Shown piece after piece: positions 1 through 11,600 of a DNA stretch of 64,000 nt; positions within the stretch are counted from its first letter, which is position 1, and every line of letters starts with the position of its first letter. Under the pieces are notes generated by a model, which was not told the DNA's origin, did not search any database, and was given only the letters and a program-made list of their open reading frames with translations. The stretch is from Tetrapyrgos nigripes (taxonomy: Eukaryota > Basidiomycota > Agaricomycetes > Agaricales > Campanellaceae), in NCBI GenBank assembly GCA_013368315.1, contig JAACJM010000178.1, positions 62,001 to 126,000 on the forward strand, in the 5' to 3' direction. Made by a program: the position numbers and the translations under genes.

Positions 1-1
1 T

Positions 2-589
2 GAGGGTGGGGAAGACAAAGACGAAGACTCAAAGGCACCGAGGCTAACGAGACTCCCTAACGACACACTTCTCTCTCCTCCACCACGCGGATATCTCACA
101 TTTGACATTGGAGGCGATGTTTCCTTTGCGAGTTTTGCTCCCTTCGACACACACCCTCCTTCTCAACCCAGCCCTTCGTCGACGACAGCGTGTTTTCCTT
201 CTCGTCTATTCACAGGATATATCTTCCACACTCTCCTTCTTTCCTTCTTGCCCTATACACTTCTACCAACTGTAATACCCATAATAGCCCTCCTCCGAAG
301 TCTACCCGTCTACATCCCAGCCTACCTCTCTTCCTACCTCATTACCTGTCTTTCGATGCCCAGAGAGAAGGAAAGTCTAGCGCAGTTCAGAGGTGTAGGA
401 GGGGGGATTGAGAGGGCTGTAACGTCGGGGGTCGTATTAGTGTTTCAAGGGGAATTTACGGCGTGGGCCTTTTCCTCGTTGTCAGCGGTGTTGCTTTCAT
501 CCCTACCGCGTTGGTTAATCCCAGTTCTCCCTTCTATCCCGCTCAAACTCTCCACCCTAATCATCATCGACAACCTCCTCATGTCATAA
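2..589 (+). CDS. Partial hydrophobic (membrane-like) protein, enters from left edge
   Basis: An open frame runs from base 2 to a stop at 587-589, about 195 residues, with no start inside the window, so this is the inner or C-terminal part of a gene beginning further left. The first ~65 residues are acidic and then Ser/Pro-rich. After that come several hydrophobic stretches, roughly residues 75-115 and 145-185, rich in Leu, Ile, Pro and Val, suggesting two to four membrane segments. A second open stretch at 602-898, rich in Glu and Ser, may be a further exon or decayed continuation. I do not recognise the family. It lies outside the tandem array that starts near 1,740 and may be the last ordinary gene before the repeats. 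Confidence 0.35.
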   Translation, partial: EGGEDKDEDSKAPRLTRLPNDTLLSPPPRGYLTFDIGGDVSFASFAPFDTHPPSQPSPSSTTACFPSRLFTGYIFHTLLLSFLPYTLLPTVIPIIALLRSLPVYIPAYLSSYLITCLSMPREKESLAQFRGVGGGIERAVTSGVVLVFQGEFTAWAFSSLSAVLLSSLPRWLIPVLPSIPLKLSTLIIIDNLLMS

Positions 590-1740
590 TACAAATTCTT
601 CATGAAGCCGACAGGGCAGGTACGGAGGGTTAAGGTGTTGTGGGCTTTGGTGAAACTTGATTTTGGGTCGCTCAGGTCTTTATTAGGGATGGGAAGAGAA
701 CCGGTGGACGCAGAGAAGTATACGGCACTCCCTTTTTCACTGGAGAATGTGTTTATACGTAGGGTGCAACAGCGTCAACGTGAGTCTGAGTCTGAGTCCG
801 GATCGTCCCCAACCCTCAAACGCACGGGAGACGAAGCCCCCACCTCTGCCCGTCTCGTTGGCGAAACTCCTAGTCTCACTTCTATATGCAAGAGATGAAG
901 TGAGGGGGGTGTTGGGTGGGTATTTGAGGGCTAGCTTCAGGGGAGATGTACAAGTAGGGGATAAGGAGATGGCGAGAAATGTAGAGTGATTGAGGGTGTT
1001 GCAGGCTGAGATACTTTAGCTACTCTACAATCTTGGCGTGCGTTTCTTCTGTTCTACTTTGATTCCATGTTCCCTGATACAGAATCTCGTCATTCTCAAT
1101 CTCATAGTGGGTCATTTCCGCAACAGCTTCATCAAAGGCCCGGTAAGACTTCCCATTCCCCTTCCCATCTTACACCTCAGCTTACCGATACCGAATCCTA
1201 GTTCGACAAAAACATCACCAACTTCCACTATCAATGTCCCCACCCTTCAAAATGGGCTTTGTTAACGCTCCCGAGGAAATTATTCAGTGGGCTAGTGAGT
1301 CTACCTTTTTGTCCTGGGTCTCGCCAGCGTGCTAATAGGATTTCTCGTGATTTTGTTTAGGTCGAGCATTTACTCCAAGGATCCAGAAGAGAGTGAGTCC
1401 TCCCACAGTCCCCTCATCAAAGTCCTGGGCTAACGGAAGCACGCCTCTGACAGAATGGAAGTACTCGGAAAGCAGCTCACGCATATAGTATACTTAGTAT
1501 GTCGCATTCTATTCTACCCGTCTCGTCTCGCTTTTCTCAACAGACTCTCTTTCCTTCCCATTCCCTTCCCTTCCTCGGTGAAATAAAATTCCGCGATTAT
1601 CCCTGGTACCGGTACCCCAAAGGACGTGAGAGTGTGGAAATCTGAGAATTTCTACTGCAGCTTCTCGAGATCATTGAGCAGGATGAGTTTAGGTTATACG
1701 TCTCCGTAGTTTTTTTCTACTTTATCTTATTTCATTTTTC
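590..1740. other. Intergenic / unresolved short exons
   Basis: No long frame is present. Around 1,250-1,460 there are intron-like GT...AG segments on the plus strand (for example 1,293-1,360 ending TTTGTTTAG) separating short coding-like pieces. They may be the 3' end of the left-edge gene or another small gene. I cannot assemble a protein from them. Confidence 0.2.
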
Positions 1741-2029
1741 GCTTTCTTTTTGCTCTTTGGTATAACACATCCGTCCTCACTTATTACTCATAGCTGCAGT
1801 TTTCGACTATCAGAAGTCCAATCATTTTACGAAGCCCGAAAGACACGATGTGTGATTGAAAGAGTGGGCCATTAAGTTTCTTGGATCTGAGTTATCTAGG
1901 CCTCCGCAAAGCGTCGAGCGTTGACAGTCATAGTGTATGCTAAGGCCCTGGATGCCGCTGAGGGATGTAACCAAGAATAGGCTCATAATAGTACATTTTC
2001 ATTGTTGCGAATCCTAGATTACGCAGCTT

Positions 2030-3600
2030 CTACATGAAAATTCCCTTGACTAACATCATGTGTGTATCGATACATACTCCAAATTCGATTCGTGTAATAG
2101 AGACCTTCGGGGCACTGTTCGTGTGTCCAGCAACCTGCTTGGCATAGGACTCTGCAGCTTCCGGAGTAAGGAATCCTAGCAGTAAGAAACGCATAAATAA
2201 GCAAACTGAATACAATGAAAAAATACGAAAACGTACCATCAGTATGGACCGTGAGGGAAATGGGCATCTTCTGAGTTTCAGGACCCTCAGGGATACCCAG
2301 CCCCACCTTGAGTATGTCTATCCCTCTAAACGTCGTCGTCCTCACCCATCCTTCCATCTTCTTTAACTCCGTCACACTCGTTTCCGCCCACTCTCTTGCA
2401 ACCTTTTCCCTCTCTGCATCTCCATCCCATGTTATCCCATGCATCACCAGATACCTCGTAGGATTCTTGGATCTTAACGAAGAGGCCAGCGAAGACTTGC
2501 GCAACTCTGTTGATATATATTTCATAGGTACGTCTATTGAGTATCCCAAGCCTCTTGACTAACGCAGCTTCAAGCGCGAGGAGAACGGTTTGCGTGGAAA
2601 TGGGTGTAGGATTGATGTGAGAAGGTATTCGTATCATCTATGTCATACAGAGCGACCCATAAAGGAGTCGGAAGCAGAGTATCGGGCATCGGAGAGGAAA
2701 GATTTGAGGTGGTGAAGTCGAAGTTGAAGTGGGACGTGTTTGTTGTTGTACTAGTCTAGATTCGTGTTTCCAGCACCATGCTGAGGGTAGGACTCTTCAG
2801 CTTCTGGAGTAAGGTATTCTAGCAGCGAGAAACGGATAAATAAGCAAAATGAACGCAATGAAGAAATACGAAAACGTACTGTGGACCACGAAGTAAATAG
2901 GCACCTTCTGCACCTCAGGACCCTCAGGGATACCCAGCCCCGTTTAAGAGAGCCATGCAATCACTCTAAACGTCCTCGTCGTCATCCATCCCTCCGTCTT
3001 CTTCAACTCTGTTACACTCATTTCTGCCCACTCTCTCGCAGCCTTTTCACTCTCCCCATCTCCACCCCATGTTATCCCGTGCGTCACCAGGTACTTTGTT
3101 GGATTCCTGGACTTCAACGATGAAGAAAGAGAAGACTCATCCAAGTCTGTATGACCTTCAGAGCTACGTCTGTCGAGTATTTCCAGCCTCTTGACCAACG
3201 CAGCTTCGCGAGGTGGACGGTTTGCGTGTAGACAGTGTAGGATTCACATGGGAAGGTCGTCTATATCATAACGAGCGACCCATGAAGGAATATGGGAGTC
3301 GGAAGCAAGTATCGGGCACCGGAGAGGAAGGATTTAAGGTGGTGAAGTGGAAGTGGGACGTGTTTGTGCCAGTTGTACAAGTCTAGATAGCAAAACTTTA
3401 TTAGACGTTTGACCCGTGTTGAGAGATAGCAAGAGATATACATACCTTGAAATTTGTTCAAAGACCCTTCTTTGCCCGGCTCAGAGTAGATGATGAGGAA
3501 TCCAGGACCCATAGACCGTTGCTTCCATGGTGTATCACTTAAAGGGAAGGAAATACCATTTCCCGGTTCAAATTCCCGCAATGCCCAACCTCGTTCTTCC
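2030..3600 (-). pseudogene. Dimeric alpha/beta-barrel (EthD-like) gene, two central-exon copies in tandem
   Basis: Read from the minus strand: exon A (about 3,446-3,580) encodes GPGFLIIYSEPGKEGS; a 63-nt intron follows (3,383-3,445); exon B (about 2,880-3,382) has the pattern HVPL..LHHLKSFLSGARY and later ELKKTEGW. A ~58-nt intron leads to a short exon C, EYLTPEAEESYPQ. This runs straight into a second exon B (about 2,239-2,756), followed by an intron and a final exon C (FLTPEAAESYAKQ) ending at a stop at 2,030-2,032. Such small proteins fold as dimeric alpha/beta barrels. The family call is from memory of agaricomycete proteins with this layout. Both exon B copies contain frameshifts or stops in their first halves, so I treat the locus as degenerate. 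An exon C fused directly to the next exon B suggests unequal crossing-over. Confidence 0.5.
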
Positions 3601-6220
3601 GACTCCTCGCTCTGATCCCTCCATGGAGCAGTCGTTGGTCAGCCTGGGATTGTTAGCGATAGTAGGCGTAGCTGCTAGAGCCAGAAAACAGCTGTAGCCA
3701 TCGCAGCTAAACCAGACAGCGGAAGACATCGACGCCGATGCACCAACCCCGGCCTCTCAGACCCAGACCCGACGGCCATGGTTTGATAACGTTTTCGTAG
3801 GATGGGGCTGTTTTGATAGCAGAATGCGTGCGGTTAGGAGCATAGGTGTGGATATGAGATATGGTGTATGGGGTAGGGTATGAAGAGTCGGAATCTGGAT
3901 GATACGGGGTAGGCGCAACAGGAAGGAAAGATGGAATGAGAAGGCAGGATGGGAAATGGAGGAATAGGGAAAAAGTGAGTCAGTTACCGGTGTCCAGTGC
4001 GCAACAAAGACAGAAATAAAAAATAGTGAACCAAAGAGAGGGACTTTGGGCCCTGGGGGCAAAGAAAGGACGGGGGGGAAAGAGAGCAATGGAGAAAATA
4101 CATACGTCCTAGCCTCACTCAACTCTACCAACCTCGGATGTTTCTTCGCTTCAGAGTACAGTCCACCAAACACCACCCTTCTGAGGACGCACCAAACCAA
4201 CTTGACCCACTACTCGTCCTCCTCGATCCCGGTGCAGCAGTAGGACTGGCAGACCCAAGTACGATTTTCTTCAACAAAGCCAACTACCTTCCATACCATT
4301 GGTAACTGAGTCGAAAAAGTGTGGAAGCTTCTGGAGGAAGGAATTCTAGCGGAACAGTTAAATAAGCAAAACGAATGCGATGAAGAAATACGGGGACGTA
4401 CCATGAACCACGAGGTCTATGGGCACCTTCTGAGCTTCAGGACCCTCAGGGATACCCAGCACCGTCTTGAGAGAGTCTATCACTCCACTCTTAACGTCCT
4501 CGTCGTCACCCATCCCTCCGTCTTCTTCAACTCTGTCACACTCATTTCCACCCACTCTCTCGCAACCTTTTCACTCTCTAGATCTCCATCCCATGCTACC
4601 CGGTGTCACCAGCTACTTTGCTGGATTCTCTGACTTGACGAAGACAAAAGAGAAGACTCGTCCGACTCTGTATGACGTTCACTCATAGTACTTGTCCCTC
4701 TTGGCTAATGCGGCTTCTCAAGGAGAACGGTTTGTGCATAGACGGGTACCGGTGTATAACTCATGTGAGAAGGTCGTGGTGTCGTCTATATTGTAGAGAG
4801 CGACCCATGAAGGAGTTTGGAAGTTGGAAGCAGAGTATCGGACACCGGAGAAGAAGGATTTGAGGTGGTGAAGTCGAACGGGGACGTGTTTGTGGTTGTA
4901 TTGGTCTAGATAGCAAAGCTTTAAATATTTGACCCGGGTTGAGAGAAAGCGAAAGAGATACCTAGAAATTCGTCCAGAGACCCTTCTTTGCCCGACGCAG
5001 AGTAGATGATGCGGAATCCAGGAGCCATACTTCAAGCTTGTCACTTCAATGCGGTATCGAAGTCAAGGGCGCGGAAATACCACCATACTGTTGCCCGGTT
5101 CAAACTCCCGCACTGCCCAACGTCGTTCTTTCCACTCCCAGCTCTGATCCCTCCATGGAGTAGTAGTCGCAGCTGCAGGACAGCTAGAGCTAGACGAGAG
5201 AGAGCTAGAACCCCCCTCCACACTCGGCACCAGACGGAGATGTAGATGCCTTCTAGCCGTAGCCATAGCTATCGCAGCTGAACCAGATGAAGTACCCGTT
5301 GAGGTCGGGGCAGTAGAGCGGACAGAGACAACGGAAGACATCGACGCTGACGCACTGAGCCCCGGTCACCCAGACTGGCAAACCTGATGGCCATGGTTTG
5401 AGAACGGCATTCATAGGATGGGGCTGTGTTTCCGGTAGCGATAGTAGTGTGCGTATGGTTAGGAGTATAGGCGTGGATATGAGATGTGATATGGGTGTAT
5501 GGGGGTAGGGCATGGAGAGTCGGAATCTGGATGATATGGGGTAGGCGCAACAGGAAGGAAAGATGGAATGGAAATGCAGAGTGGGGAAATGGAGGAATGG
5601 GGAAAAACTAAGTCAGTTATCGGTGTTGAGTGCACGGTAAAGAGAGAAATGCGAAACAATGAACCCAAGCGAGGCAGAAAAAGCAGCGAAGAAGACGAAG
5701 AGGGGGACTTTGGGCCCTGGGGGGAAAGAAATGGGGGAAAGGGGGGGAAAAGAGTGTAAAGATGTAAAGAAAAGGAGAAGACACGTACGTCCTAGCCTCA
5801 CTCAACTCTACCAACCTCGAATGTTTCTTCGCTTCAGAGTACAGTCCACCAAACACCACCCCTCTGGGGACCCACCAAACCAACTTGCCCCACTACTCAT
5901 CCTCCTAGATCCCGGCGCAGCAGTAGGACTGGCAGACCCAAGTACAATTTTCTTCAACGGGGCCAACTACGTTCCATACCATCAGTAACTGAGTCGAAAA
6001 AGTACGGAGGTTGCATAGTGTAGAAAGCCCTTGGCAAAGGAGAGTAATGGGGCCAGCAGAGGTCGGGGATGTCGGTGAAGGAAGGGCGGGGTCGGTAGCA
6101 GGGAGCTTGGATGGGATTAGGATTGACGCTGGTGTTAATGTTGAGAGTGGGGGCTAGGGTTGGCGCCAACGGTGGGAACGCAGGGACCAATGCAAAAGGA
6201 CTCGCCAACGAAGGCAAATT
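3600..6220 (-). pseudogene. Third barrel-gene copy with upstream Ser-rich and GLYSEAKK blocks
   Basis: Minus-strand order: a block with FDSVT and VFGGLYSEAKKHSRLVELSE (about 5,750-6,010); an intron-like pyrimidine-rich gap; a Ser/Thr/Ala-rich block (about 5,100-5,420); exon A with APGFRIIYSASGKEGSLDEF (about 4,970-5,040); then exon B (about 4,402-4,912, HKHVPVRLHHLKSFFSG, TPSWVALYNIDD, GLGIPEGPEAQKV-type end). Exon B shows frameshifts and stops. After the next intron, exon C (FLPPEAS, about 4,342) is joined to a second GLYSEAKK block (3,960-4,320) and a second Ser-rich block (3,600-3,800). The same X-Y-A-B-C order recurs at 15,800-19,100. I do not know what the GLYSEAKK and Ser-rich blocks are; they could be the N-terminal part of the barrel protein or a neighbouring gene. 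Confidence 0.4.
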
Positions 6221-6479
6221 ATCCGAACGGCATATCCACCTCCCTCAGATTCCACCGCGTCCCGCAATGGCGGACAAGACGTAACAGTCACGAACGAAGG
6301 CGAATCATCCAAACGGCATATCCACCTCCCAGACATAACAGTCATAAGGTAGACGGAAGGTGGAGGAGAGATTTGTGTCGACATGAGTAGGAGAGTCGAG
6401 AGAGAGGTCGAGCAGGACGAGTTGGGGACAGTCGGTCCGTATTCCTCTGACTAATCAGTCGCTTTCTTTGGTCCAGACC

Positions 6480-8110
6480 GTCGCACCAGTACTTGTGTTG
6501 TCCTGAATCAAGCGCGTTTGCGACAACATGGTCTTTGCTGCCTGTTATATACTCTACTCAAGGGTTGGAGAAGATCCAGCCGTTCCTTTCGTACTCTTTT
6601 CGGAAGGCGAATCAGAGACGGCTCATAAGACGTGGATTGCCCTTGTACTACGTCTGTCTCTGGCCTCGACGTCCCCCTGATCATTGTAGTGCTACGGCTC
6701 ACACAGCATTGAATTCTCTCTTCCTTTATCCCTCGACTTCATTCGTGTCCTTTCAACAAACCATACCCGACAACCAACCAGTCTACTCACTCTTCTCCCT
6801 CTCTAGGAAGAAACGCGCATGATGGACCTGGACATATCAAAAGTACATCCAAATGGCAAGGGGTTGTACAGTATCACTGAGCACAGTGAGTAATACCTCA
6901 GTACTAAATCCTTCATCCCTTCCGCTTTCTTTTCGTCCCATCGTCGAGTCCCAGATATATTTATACATCATTCATTTTATCACTCCTCTACATGTCGTAT
7001 ATCGCTTGGCATCTTTACTGGAGAACATACTACGTAACACGGAAGATCTGATGGCTAAATCACTCATCGTGCTTGAACGCGTACATAGTGGGGGATTTTC
7101 TGCAAGACATAAGCGTAGCATGTAGCGTACTGTCGCCTAGCGTTATAGGACTGATAATAATATATCATTTTGCGTATCCACCCTGTCAATCAAGTTCAGG
7201 ACTCCACTTCGAAGCATGTGTCTATTTTTCTTCGTCTTTCGTCCCACATTTTACATGGCTTTTTATTATTCTACTTGTTGCTTTCTACCTCCAAAACGCT
7301 CACTAATCTTCATGTCTTCTTCCTTCTTCCTTTCGCACCCAACTTCCTTGACAGCTACTTGATATCCAGCTCTTCACTCTACCTGACACATCTCTCCTCG
7401 CATACACTACTTCCTCCTCATTTAGCCAAATTATCATCTACACCCGTTACCTTCAAGCCTAACAATTCACATGTCTGTTCCCGCCTTCGTGGCGATACTC
7501 TCCTTGCATCTTCTACACCTTTACGTCCGATTCCATGTACTATCTGGGCAACCACTCAAGGAGGTAAGCAGGAAGATATAGGATGGATCAATGTGTTCAA
7601 GTTGGATGAGGACGGGGATTTTGTTAAGAAATCATTGTCTTCGTCATTGTCTTCAGCAGCAGGGGTAGAAGGAAAAAATGTGGAGGTACTAGAAGTCGGC
7701 GTAGAACACTATGAAGCCCCACATTAGGAGGAAGAGCCTATGCTATCAATTTCTACGCCAATGCATTACTGCTTGCGTCTTCATCTTCATCTGGGCCTTC
7801 TATGGGCATAGCCAGATATTAACGCCACCTCCAAACTTACACTCAGTAAAACTAAAGACAGAGAAGAAGGCGCTGTATACATCCTCCTTTCAGAGAATTC
7901 TGATACCGCTTTGCTTGGGTCCCTACCAGATTACCTGGACGAGATTAAAGTGTGTGTATTCTTGAATGGGACGGGTGGGGACAGATGGAATTAAAAAGTT
8001 GTTGGTTGGCCTGAGCATGGAACTGGGGCATTGGGAGCCAGCATGGCTCCAGGCATGGAAAAAGGAATGGAAAGAATGATGGGAGGAAGTCATGCTGTAT
8101 GGTTGGATTA
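6480..8110 (+). pseudogene. Lactonase / carboxy-cis,cis-muconate cyclase-like gene, decayed (unit 1)
   Basis: Enzymes of this seven-bladed beta-propeller family convert muconates to lactones in aromatic degradation. Here the C-terminal third is recognisable. At 7,450-7,720 the frame gives DTLLASSTPLRPI, then GWINVFKLDEDGDFVKKSLS, and after a break EAP..GGRAYAINFYAN, matching the blade with GYIAGFKL...TSGGHSNAV in the fungal cyclase. The end at 8,054-8,108 reads MMGGSHAVWLD before a stop, like the family's terminal (A/S)HAVW(Y/L)D. Upstream, 6,820-6,890 encodes DLDISKVHPNGKGLYSITEHS followed by a splice donor, but the preceding GRNA segment is out of frame with it. Frames shift between pieces and a middle portion is missing. 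It is divergent from the barrel genes and convergent with the NLR. Confidence 0.5.
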
Positions 8111-8637
8111 GCTATTGAGATATGTAAGTATGTACAAAAGAGTTAGCTAGGTGATACCAATGAAGATATCTATGTAGCAATGCAAAGTAATGGAGTAATC
8201 CATCTATCATGGCAGTCATTGGATGCTGCAGCAAAATTTGGTTGAGATAAATGTCCATGCTTAGAAACTTCAATAGAATCTTTGAAACTCTCAAAGCCCA
8301 TTTCAAAAACATACAAAACCTTACTTACCATGGTACAAGTATCTCAGAGACATGTGGGCATTTTTATAAATATGATTTCTCTTATTGAACTGGACATAGG
8401 CAACAAAATTCTGGATATATGGATTTTGTGATATTTACTCATTTGATAAATGGAACAGATATAAGATGTTGGTTTCCAAGCTGAAATTTTTGAAAAGAAA
8501 AGGCAGCATTCCTGATGTTTTTGTGTGAAATTGATCAAATGAAAGTTGTGGAAGCAAAGAGATACCAATCAAATTGAAAGTGAGAAAAAAAAAGAAGAAG
8601 AAAAAAGAAATCAGATATATACAATTGTACTCAACAC

Positions 8638-11600
8638 TCATTCCTCATCCTCAGGATTATCATTCCAAACAGAGGTCCAGTTTTCACCACAAACAAATTT
8701 GCTCCAGTCAACTTTAACTGCAAAATTTTCAGCATCTGTAGGAATAGTGCCAGCCTGCCTCAAATCACTGAATCCACCTCTGAGATGAGATGGGATCCAT
8801 AAAATTAACTTTGGCTCAGGTTCAGCAGTACATAACCAACCCTGAGGATTAATGGAGCAAGATTGATTCTTTTTATTATACTGGGAGATTGAGGCTGGAA
8901 TGAGGTTTGGATTGGAAGGATCAATATTCCAGATCCTTACTGTCTTGTCCCAAGACCCTGAAACCACATGTCTACCATCTGGTGAGAAGGCCACTGACTG
9001 CACCCAATATGTGTGGCCTTCCAGAGGCTCTCCAACTTGCTGGCAAGTCTGCATATCCCATATTCTGATAGTCTGGTCATAAGATCCTGACACCACATGT
9101 CTGCCATCTGGTGAGAAGGCCACTGACTGCACCGAAGATGTGTGGCCTTCCAGAGGCTTTCCAACCTGCTGGCAAGTCTGCATATCCCATATTCTGATAG
9201 TCCTGTCACCAGAACCTGACACCACATGTCTGCCATCTGGTGAGAAGGCCACTGACCTCACCCAAGCTGTATGGCCTTCCAGAGGCTTTCCAACCTGCTT
9301 GCAAGTCTGCATATCCCATATTCTGATAGTCTTGTCACCAGAACCTGACACCACATGTCTGCCATCTGGTGAGAAGGCCACTGACCACACTCTTTCTGTA
9401 TGGCCTTCCAGAGGCTTTCCAACCTGCTGGCAAGTCTGCATATCCCATATTCTGATAGTGCAGTCATCAGATCCTGACAGGACATGTCTGCCATTTGGTG
9501 AGAAGGCCACTGACTGCACACTCTCTGTGTGGCCTTCCAGAGGCTTTCCAACCTGCTGGCAAGTCTGCATATCCCATATTCTGATAGTGCAGTCATCAGA
9601 TCCTGACACCACATGTCTGCCATCTAGTGAGAAGGCCACTGACTTAATGGCATCTGTATGGTTGGAGAGCTTCTGAGGCTCTTCAAACTGCTGGAAAGTC
9701 TGGATATCCCATATTCTGAGAGTGCAGTCATCAGATCCTGACACCACATGTCTGCCATCTGGTGAGAAGGCCACTGATCTAATGGCATCTGTATGGTTAG
9801 AGAGCTGCTGAGGCTCTTCAAACTGCTGGAAAGTCTGGATATCCCATATTCTGATAGTGCAGTCATCAGATCCTGACACCACATGTCTGCCATCTGGTGA
9901 AAAAGCCACTGACCGAACCCAATCTGTGTGACCTTCCAGAGGCTCACCAACTTGCTGGCAAGTCTGCATATCCCATATTTGAATAGTCTCATCATCAGAA
10001 CCTGACACCACATGTCTACCATCTAGTGAGAAGGCCACTGACCTCACCCAATGTGTGTGGCCTTCCAGAGGCTCTCCAACCTGCTGGCAAGTCTGCATAT
10101 CCCATATTCTGATAGTTGTGTCAGTAGATCCTGAGACCACATGTTTGCCATCTGGTGAGAAGGCCACTGAACACACTCCTTTTGTGTGGCCAACAAAAGG
10201 CTCTCTAAACTGGTGTCCTGTTTGGACATCCCAAATCCTTACAGTATTATCCACAGATCCTGACACTACATGTCTGCCATCCAGTGAGTAGGCCACTGAC
10301 AACACCCCTTCTGTGTGGCCTTTCAGAGGCTCTCCAAATTGTTGTCCTGTTTGGACATCCCAAATCCTTACAGTGTTATCATTTGATCCTGATACCACAT
10401 GTCTGCCATCTGGTGAGAAGGCCACTGACCACACTCTTTCTGTGTGGCCTTCCAGAGGCTTTCCAACCTGCTGGCCAGTTTGGATATCCCATATTCTGAT
10501 AGTGTAGTCAGCAGATCCTGACACTACATGTCTGCCATCTGGTGAGAAGGCCACTGAACTCACTGTTTCTGTGTGGCCAACAAAAGGCTCTCCAAACTGG
10601 TGTCCTGTTTGGACATCCCACATTCTTACAGTATTATCATAAGATCCTGACACAATATATCTTCCATCTGGTGAATATGCCACACTGTTTACTGCACTTG
10701 TTGCTGATATTGTCATTGGCAGGTTAATCCATCTATGTCTTCCAATTTTGATAGCATTCTGAATATGTTTTGTGAAGCCTTGTACCACATTTAATCCAGG
10801 TTGTTCTACTGTATCATTTTGACCAATTTGTGACAGGTTTGGGACTGTGACTTTGTCTTGTGAACTTTTTTTTTGTGAAATGGCATCAATGACCTTGGAT
10901 ACCGGGGAATTTTTTGTCAATTTCGTGAGAAATTTACTTTTTTTGGCCGTTTTTGCCCCAAGTTTGGGTTGTTTTTCCGCACCCCAGCTTTTGGTAGGCT
11001 GTGACTGTGGATTCGCGAATTGATTGAAATGGTACAGCATTGGCAATACTGATATGTAAATATGTGGTGTACTTTCTGAAAAAACAGTTCCAAAAGTATC
11101 TGCTATCCGATAAAGTTCTTCTGCTAATGTCTCTGCATCTTTGTTCTTTGTAAAATGTTAGCAAACTTTCCTTCAGTACATAGCTCAATTGTCTTACCTT
11201 GTTGATCTTTGCCCATTCTGAAATATCCTCGAGACATCTCTTGAGAGAAAAGGATTTCCCCATTACACTCATACATTCTAACCACAAAATCATCCATTTA
11301 CTTCTCATAAAATCTGTGATAGTTAATTGGATTGTGTTTCCTGCAGGTTCAACTTTTGCTTCCTTTGCATGTCTGGTCCAACCACAACAGCTATATCTCA
11401 ACTCAGGTGAGATATACAGATCTATCCTGTCTTCTATTGCTGGATCCTTGACTTCCTTATTCTTGAAAAAAGAAGTGTTCAAGTGACAGATATTGAATCT
11501 AAGCTCCTTTCTCATGATTTCCAAGCAAGCACCTGCCAGTTGCAAATGAGCAATCTTTGGATGAATGTTGAATTTATTCTCTGGAGTCATAAGAAATTCT

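Noticed and set aside
7170..7727. Plus-strand 185-aa ORF as a complete gene
   Set aside because: It joins intron-like hydrophobic filler to part of the lactonase-like C-terminus; the copy in unit 2 breaks at different points.
8900..10730. Long ORFs on the plus strand and in the second minus frame across the WD40 arrays (also 21,694-22,978)
   Set aside because: They are periodic with the WD40 repeat and exist only because the repeat unit lacks stops in other frames; the in-frame WD40 protein explains the region.
10934..11046. Two separate genes for NACHT (ORF ending 10,934) and WD40 (ORF starting 11,046)
   Set aside because: A 52-nt intron at 11,146-11,197 joins them in frame, and the same holds for the second copy, so each is one gene.
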